DNA of 64,000 nucleotides. Origin: Actinoplanes aureus. GTDB taxonomy: Bacteria > Actinomycetota > Actinomycetes > Mycobacteriales > Micromonosporaceae. This document shows, one piece after another, positions 59,077-64,000 of the stretch (position 1 is the stretch's first letter; each line of letters starts with the position of its first letter). The stretch is from the NCBI RefSeq assembly GCF_015704865.1, contig NZ_JADQTO010000022.1, positions 115,794-179,793 of the forward strand. The letters run 5' to 3'. Made by a program: the position numbers and the translations under genes. The notes under the pieces were generated by a model. It had not been told where the DNA came from. It worked only from the letters and a program-made list of their open reading frames with translations, and did no database searches.

Positions 59077-60696
59077 TCATGCCCGGCGCGCGACCCGGGC
59101 AGCGGTACGGACCAGCGCCTCCGGAACCGGCGAGGGCAGCCGCGAGGTGAGGCGCCGCAGGGCCGGCACGACCGGCTCCGGCACGGTGGCGGACGACGGC
59201 CGTCCCGGCTCGGTGTAGACCTCGTGCAGCCGCGCCCGCACCGCCTCGGCGCCATAGCGAGCAAGCATTGCGGCCCGCGCCCCGGCCGGGTCCAGCGCAC
59301 CGAACCGGGCCCGCAACTCCTGGTAGGCGGCCACGACGACCCGGGGATCATCGGTCGGCTCGAACGTCGCACCAGCCCGGTCACCGATGCCGTCCAGCGT
59401 CTCGGCCGGACCCGCGCTGCGGGCCACCAGCACCGGTGTCCCGGTGGCGACCGCCTCGACCACCGTCATGCCGAACGTCTCCCGCCGGCTCGCGTGCACC
59501 AGCAGGTCGTGCTCGTGCAGCAGGGCGGTCACCCGCTCCGGCGGCACCGGCGGGCGCCGGGTGACCCGGCCGGTGAGCCCGAGCCCGGCGATCCGCCGGT
59601 CGAGCTCGGCGTCGAGCGGGCCGCTGCCGACCAGGGTGAGCGTGACCCGCGGATCGCCGGCGGCCACCTCGGAGAAGGCGTCGAGAAGGACCGGTACGCC
59701 CTTGTGCTCCATCATCCGGCCCAGGTACAGCCACCGAAGCGGCTCACGCGGCGGCTCGGCCCGCACCGCGAACCGGTCGAAGTCGATGGCGTTGGGCACC
59801 ACCCGCAGCCTGCCGGCGTGCTCCGGAAAGGTGGCGGCCAGCTCCTCGAGCAGGTCGCGCCCGACGCAGAGCAGAGCGTCGGCACGGGCGAGCACTTCGG
59901 CGTACCGGCGGAGGACGCCAGGCTGCCGGAACGCCTGTGCCAGGAAGGTGGCGTGCTCGGTGACCACGATCCGGGCGTCCGGGCGGGCCAGCCGGGCGGC
60001 GACCACACCACCCAGGAAACCGACGTGCGCGTGCACCACCGGCGCCTCGATCCGGCCGGTGGGCAGCGCCGCCCGCAGCGCCCGGGTCTGCTCGTCGGCG
60101 TAGACCAGGTAGTCGCCGCCGGCCGGGGTGGGCGCGACGACCCTGGTGAGCTCCCCCTCGGCGGTGTCCAGAACCACGGCGTTGCCGGAGCGCAGCGCCT
60201 GGCGTTCCGCCGCGACACCCAGCAGCCGCCCGGCCAGCCGGCCGCCCGGATAGAACCAGCCCTGCGTGTGCAGGATCGACACCCGCTCGAAGCCGGGACC
60301 GGCCGCAGCCGTGGCGGCCTGCACGAAGGCACCGGCGAACGGGTCGCCGGGCGCCGGGTACCACGGGGTGACCACGGCCAGATCGGCGTCGCGGGTGCGG
60401 CGGGCCGGATCGGGTGACGGCTCCAGCAGCACGTCGTGGCGGCCGGTCGCGTACGCCACCGCGAGTGCCTCGGCGTCGCCCGCGTACACCGCACCGGCCG
60501 CCTCGATCAGCGGCCGGGCCGCCCGCGGCGACCGCACCCGGCGCAGTGTCACCCCGGGCGCGATCGGCACGCTGTCCCACTCCGGGCGGGCGGTGGTGAC
60601 AAGGGTGACCGGCGTGCCGCCGGCGGCGAGTCGCGCGGTGTGTGCGGCGGCCGCGCGGACACGCCGGCCGCCCAGCGCCAGGTAGGTCACATCCAT
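59077..60696 (-). CDS. Family 4 glycosyltransferase
   Basis: 539 residues; ATG 60696 (MDVTYLALGG). The first 110 or so residues are a short extra Rossmann-like segment, before a complete GT4: N-lobe VVTPWYPAPGDPFAGAF, C-lobe YLGRMMEHKGVPVLLDAF and the donor-binding RRETFGMTVVEAVATGTPVL. Cytosolic retaining transferase for a surface glycan. Divergent from the GT4-GT2 fusion, so the two may belong to one pathway. Confidence 0.85.
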   Translation of the reverse strand: MDVTYLALGGRRVRAAAAHTARLAAGGTPVTLVTTARPEWDSVPIAPGVTLRRVRSPRAARPLIEAAGAVYAGDAEALAVAYATGRHDVLLEPSPDPARRTRDADLAVVTPWYPAPGDPFAGAFVQAATAAAGPGFERVSILHTQGWFYPGGRLAGRLLGVAAERQALRSGNAVVLDTAEGELTRVVAPTPAGGDYLVYADEQTRALRAALPTGRIEAPVVHAHVGFLGGVVAARLARPDARIVVTEHATFLAQAFRQPGVLRRYAEVLARADALLCVGRDLLEELAATFPEHAGRLRVVPNAIDFDRFAVRAEPPREPLRWLYLGRMMEHKGVPVLLDAFSEVAAGDPRVTLTLVGSGPLDAELDRRIAGLGLTGRVTRRPPVPPERVTALLHEHDLLVHASRRETFGMTVVEAVATGTPVLVARSAGPAETLDGIGDRAGATFEPTDDPRVVVAAYQELRARFGALDPAGARAAMLARYGAEAVRARLHEVYTEPGRPSSATVPEPVVPALRRLTSRLPSPVPEALVRTAARVARRA

Positions 60697-60799
60697 CTCC
60701 CGGCGAACGGTATTCACACCGAGCGGACGGCAGGTGACACGTTCATGGCAGGTGGATGTCGAGGCAGTTCCAGGCGTTCTCGCACGCCGGAACCGCTCA

Positions 60800-60805
60800 T
60801 ACACT
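60800..60805 (+). promoter_or_regulatory. -10-like element of the GT4-GT2 gene
   Basis: TACACT, nine bases before ATG 60815; no ribosome-binding site is seen, so a very short leader is likely. The 118-bp divergent region shows no palindrome. Confidence 0.35.
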
Positions 60806-60814
60806 CGCGCCATC

Positions 60815-63619
60815 ATGAAAAGCGGTCGCGTCGTCATGCTCGTCGACAACGGCGTCCACGGTGACTCCCGGGTGCAGAAAACGGCTCGCTGGGCTGCTGA
60901 GGCCGGCTGGGACGTCACGCTACTCGGCTGCTCGCCCACCGGCACCGACCAACAGTGGCGCATCGGCCGGGCGCGGGTGCGTCTGCTGCCGATGGGCACC
61001 GCCCGATCGAGCGGGATCCGCGGACGGCTCGTCCGCCGCGGCGGCCCACTGCTGCGGATGGCCCGGCTGGCCCGCCGGCCGGTGGAACACGCCCAGGTCC
61101 GGTTCTGGCGGGCGCTGCACGGCGACCGGGCCTGGCGCCGGCTGGAACCCGGCCTGTGGGCCTACGAGCGCGCGTTCGGCGCGGTGATCGACGAATTGGA
61201 CGCCGACCTGATCCACGCCCACGACTTCCGCATGCTCGGCGTCGGCGCCCGGGCGGCCCGGCGCGCCCGGGCGGCCGGCCGGGACGTCAAGCTGGTGTGG
61301 GACGCGCACGAGTTCCTGCGCGGCGCCCGGCCGCGCCGGGACAACGCCCGCTGGTTGCCCGCCCACCTGGCCTACGAGCGGGAGTACGCCCGGGACGCCG
61401 ACGCCGTGATCACCGTCTCGGACACGCTCGCCGAGATGCTGCGACGCGAACACCGGCTGCCCGAACGCCCGGCGGTGGTGCTCAACGCGCCGGAGTCCAC
61501 CTCCACCGGTACGGCGCCCGACCTGCGCGCGCTGTGCGGTGTCGGCCCGGCGACGCCGCTACTGGTCTACAGCGGATCCGCCTCACCGCAGCGCGGGCTG
61601 GCCACCGCCGTCGAAGCCCTGCCGTTCCTGCCGGGAGTGCACCTGGCGCTGGTGGTGGACGATCCGTCGGCACCGCACATCGCCGAGCTGACCAGGGCGG
61701 AGCGGGTGCACGCCGTGCCGTACGTCCCACCCGACCAGGTCCCGCGGTTGTTGTCCGCGGCCGACATCGGAGTCATCCCGATCCACCACTGGCCGAACCA
61801 CGAGATCGCGCTGATCACCAAGTTCTTCGAGTACTCGCACGCGCGCCTGCCGATCGTGGTCAGCGACGTGCGGACGATGGCGGAGACCGTCCGCGCCACC
61901 GGCCAGGGCGAGGTGTTCCGGGCCCGGGACGCGGCCGACTTCGCCCGCGCCGTCCGGACGATCCTGAACGATCCGCAGCGTTACCGTGCCGTCTACGACG
62001 GGCCCGCCAGCCCGCTGCCGGGCTGGACCTGGGAGGCGCAGGAGGAGAAGCTCGGCTCCGTCTACCAGGCCCTGCTGAGCGTGCCGGACGTCTCCGTGGT
62101 GGTGGCGGTCTACAACGCCATGCCGTACCTGACCGAGTGCCTCACCTCGCTGGTCGAGCAGTCGATCGGCGCGTCGCGGATGCGGATCGTCGCGGTGGAC
62201 GACGGGTCCACCGACGGCAGCGGTGCCGAGCTCGACCGGTTCGACCGCCGCCATCCCGGCCTGTTCACCGTGCTGCACCAGGCGAACTCGGGCGGTCCCG
62301 CGGTCCCGTTCAACCGCGGCCTGGACGCCGCCACCGGCCGGTACGTGTTCTTCCTCGGCGCCGACGACCACCTCGGCCGGGAGGCCCTGGAACGGTTGGT
62401 GGCGGCCGCCGACCAGTACGACTCCGACGTGGTCCTCGGCAAGGTCGTCGGGGTCAACAGCCGGCACATCTACCAGGATGTGTTCGCGCGTACCGAACCG
62501 GACATGGACCTGTTCGACTCGCCGCTGCCGCGCTCGCTGGCCAACACCAAGCTGTTCCGCCGCGAGCTGCTGGAACGGCACGCCATCCGGTACCGCGAGG
62601 ACATGCGGATCGGCAGCGACCTGCCGTTCACCCTGGAGGCCTGCTACCGGGCCCGGCGCATCTCGGTGCTGGCCGACTACGACTACTACTACGCGGTACG
62701 GCGGTTCGACGCCACCAACATCACCTACCTGAGCCGCCACGCGCTGCGGGTGGAGACCGCCGAGAAGGTGATGGACTTCGTGGCCGAGCTGATCGCCCCC
62801 GGCAAGCAGCGCGACGCGATCCTGCTGCGCCGCTTCGACCACGAGATCGCCCGGCTGCTGGAAGACGACTTCCTGCGCCTCGACCGCCAGACCCAGCAGC
62901 GGGTCCACGACGGCGTGGCCCGGATGGCCGCCGCCCACCTGACCGGCGACATCGTCGCGCAGCTCGGCGCGGAGACCCGGATCCGGCTGGCCGTGGCCCG
63001 CGACGGCACCCTCGACGACCTGCTGGCGGTGATCCGCCAGGATGCCGAGACCGGCATACCGCCGACCGTCGAGAAGAACGGCCGCCGATACGCCGGCTAT
63101 CCCGGTTTCGGCCGCCTGCCCGACGCCTGCTTCGACGTGACCACCTCACCCGACTGGCCGGCCAAACTCGACGCCACCGCCATCACCTGGAACGGCGGCG
63201 AACTGACGATCACCGCACACTCCTCCGCGACGCCCGCACCGAGCGTCAGCGCCGAGGAGATCCCCGCCCAGGTCGACGTGGCGGGCCACTCTCTGCGGAT
63301 CCGGTTCCGCCTGGCCGACCTGCTCACCCGCAGCGCCGCGACCGGCCAGCGCCGGGCCGTCTCGGCCCAGCCCGGACGATTCCAGCCCGACCTGGCCATC
63401 GGCCGGCACAGCGCCACCGGCGCCGCCGGCGCGGCCGCATTGCGCGCCCCACGCGTCCGCATGCCGATGCCGGCGGTGCGCCGCAACGGCCGCCGGCTGG
63501 CGATCATCAGACCGTCCGTCGACGCCTCCGGCAGGCTGATGATCTCAGTCATCCCGCTGACCGCACGCCAGGTCACCGCCCGCTTGTGGCGGGCGATCCG
63601 CCGAAGAACAACCCTTTGA
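60815..63619 (+). CDS. Bifunctional GT4-GT2 glycosyltransferase
   Basis: 934 residues; ATG 60815. The N-terminal 405 or so are GT4-like (LVDNGVHGDSRVQKTARWAA, LVYSGSASPQRGLATAVEAL); residues about 425-680 are GT2 (VSVVVAVYNAMPYLTECLTS, VDDGSTDGSG, the DxD-like LGADDH); the rest is a beta-rich tail like those on teichoic-acid or cell-wall polymer transferases. Two transferase activities in one chain suit sequential addition to a wall glycan. The stop at 63617-63619 sits inside repeat copy E. Confidence 0.82.
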   Translation: MKSGRVVMLVDNGVHGDSRVQKTARWAAEAGWDVTLLGCSPTGTDQQWRIGRARVRLLPMGTARSSGIRGRLVRRGGPLLRMARLARRPVEHAQVRFWRALHGDRAWRRLEPGLWAYERAFGAVIDELDADLIHAHDFRMLGVGARAARRARAAGRDVKLVWDAHEFLRGARPRRDNARWLPAHLAYEREYARDADAVITVSDTLAEMLRREHRLPERPAVVLNAPESTSTGTAPDLRALCGVGPATPLLVYSGSASPQRGLATAVEALPFLPGVHLALVVDDPSAPHIAELTRAERVHAVPYVPPDQVPRLLSAADIGVIPIHHWPNHEIALITKFFEYSHARLPIVVSDVRTMAETVRATGQGEVFRARDAADFARAVRTILNDPQRYRAVYDGPASPLPGWTWEAQEEKLGSVYQALLSVPDVSVVVAVYNAMPYLTECLTSLVEQSIGASRMRIVAVDDGSTDGSGAELDRFDRRHPGLFTVLHQANSGGPAVPFNRGLDAATGRYVFFLGADDHLGREALERLVAAADQYDSDVVLGKVVGVNSRHIYQDVFARTEPDMDLFDSPLPRSLANTKLFRRELLERHAIRYREDMRIGSDLPFTLEACYRARRISVLADYDYYYAVRRFDATNITYLSRHALRVETAEKVMDFVAELIAPGKQRDAILLRRFDHEIARLLEDDFLRLDRQTQQRVHDGVARMAAAHLTGDIVAQLGAETRIRLAVARDGTLDDLLAVIRQDAETGIPPTVEKNGRRYAGYPGFGRLPDACFDVTTSPDWPAKLDATAITWNGGELTITAHSSATPAPSVSAEEIPAQVDVAGHSLRIRFRLADLLTRSAATGQRRAVSAQPGRFQPDLAIGRHSATGAAGAAALRAPRVRMPMPAVRRNGRRLAIIRPSVDASGRLMISVIPLTARQVTARLWRAIRRRTTL

Positions 63620-63723
63620 GGTACGGGTTTCCGGCCGCTCCCGCCGAATCGACGCCGTCCCCGCCTGCCCATCGCGAGCGAGGCGCGGCGCACGGCCACA
63701 ACGCGGCCGCCGGGAAACAGCAA
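63615..63723 (-). repeat. Dispersed intergenic repeat, copy E
   Basis: Most diverged copy. Minus-strand reading: CTGTTTCCCGGCGGCCGCGT, GGCGGGGACGGCGTCGATTC, GGCGGGAGCGGCCGG, then CGTACCTCAAAGG, whose end includes the stop codon of the GT4-GT2 gene. It opens the 381-bp gene-free stretch to the right edge. Confidence 0.65.
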
Positions 63724-63802
63724 CGGGAGACGCGGCTTCCCGGCGGGCCCGCGAGGAGGCGGCCGGCCTCGATCGGCGGGGGCGGCCGCCGGGAGACACC
63801 AA

Positions 63803-63823
63803 TCCGTCCCGCTGCGGGACGGA
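63803..63823. terminator. Hairpin downstream of GT4-GT2 gene
   Basis: TCCGTCCC-gctgc-GGGACGGA, eight perfect pairs; no T-tract. Confidence 0.5.
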
Positions 63824-63937
63824 CCGGCGGTTGCTTGCCCGCGCCCTGGGTGCCGGGGTCTAGATGTGATGTTCGGGGACGTTGGTCGAGGAAGTGTGAC
63901 CACTCGATCTGACGATCATCAGCTGGTTCTGTGAACG

Positions 63938-64000
63938 ATGAAGGCCTCCAGCGATGCAGTGGAGTTGTCGAGAAACCACTGACCAGCACCGGAGGCCTTC
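63938..64000. other. Nested inverted repeats at right edge, possible mobile-element end or attenuator
   Basis: GAAGGCCTCC (63940-63949) and GGAGGCCTTC (63991-64000) are perfect 10-bp arms; within them CAGTGG (63957-63962) pairs with CCACTG (63976-63981). A 14-codon ORF (ATG 63938 to TGA 63982) fills the structure. The next gene is outside the window. This could be the left end of an insertion sequence or a leader/attenuator; I cannot decide. From 63824 to 63937 I see nothing. Confidence 0.45.

Noticed and set aside
1..64000. tRNA or rRNA genes
   Set aside because: I looked for tRNA-like arms ending in GTTCRANNC and for conserved rRNA segments by eye and found none; a covariance-model scan would be decisive.

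Overview
The window is very GC-rich, codes densely on both strands, and carries genes typical of a filamentous actinomycete: a CebR box, an ABC sugar operon without its own ATPase, AfsR/SARP regulation, WXG100-type secretion cargo and DUF4082 secreted proteins. I infer a Micromonosporaceae member (Actinoplanes-like). That placement rests on gene content only. No rRNA, tRNA, CRISPR array or complete insertion sequence was seen. Most of it looks like an accessory chromosomal arm rather than a housekeeping block.

Layout. 1-7351 (minus): two co-transcribed, giant, secreted DUF4082/Ig-like proteins; the second reaches the left edge. 7567-9656: divergent ArsR-like regulator and an esterase lipoprotein. 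9649-14392 (minus): polyol-type operon (binding protein, two permeases, mannitol-dehydrogenase family enzyme). 14521-17472: a methyltransferase-like membrane protein, then a four-gene toxin module (YbaB-like, WXG100-like, GH-E nuclease toxin, SUFU immunity). 17488-19766: enolase divergent from a MerR regulator fused to a cysteine-less peroxiredoxin fold. 19819-24573: a YgjV-like protein and an ECF sigma/anti-sigma/ABC operon. 24778-28129 (minus): ribbon-helix-helix regulator, DUF4097 protein, hairpin-repeat array and a DrrAB-type exporter. 28231-36893: flavin monooxygenase, S41 peptidase, and a probable RiPP locus (B12 radical SAM enzyme, 127-residue precursor candidate, AfsR-like regulator, internally deleted sigma factor). 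37327-43623: small hypothetical gene, TrmO, CebR-box-controlled glycosidase, membrane-anchored glycosidase with RraA. 43670-48788: multicopper oxidase, DUF6220 and CMD proteins, and a NarL-type two-component pair. 48798-54238: TIMP-like secreted protein, an isoleucyl-tRNA synthetase with the swapped GXHH signature, lipoprotein, SRPBCC and DUF1801 proteins. 54361-63619: a CheB-hybrid histidine kinase, M20 peptidase and two divergent glycosyltransferase genes. The right edge carries nested inverted repeats that may be the end of a mobile element.

The strongest leads are the RiPP locus at 31249-36893, and a dispersed intergenic element of about 110-125 bp found five times (7571, 24658, 37160, 53209, 63615), always at gene 3' ends or between genes. 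Other leads are a tandem array of four hairpins at 26541-26741, the MerR-peroxiredoxin fusion that has lost its catalytic cysteine, and the GXHH IleRS.

Several genes (18882, 19819, 46999, 49421, and probably 28129) have a -10-like hexamer ending exactly six bases before the start codon, which predicts leaderless mRNAs. Start codons were chosen on ribosome-binding sites, overlaps and such promoters.
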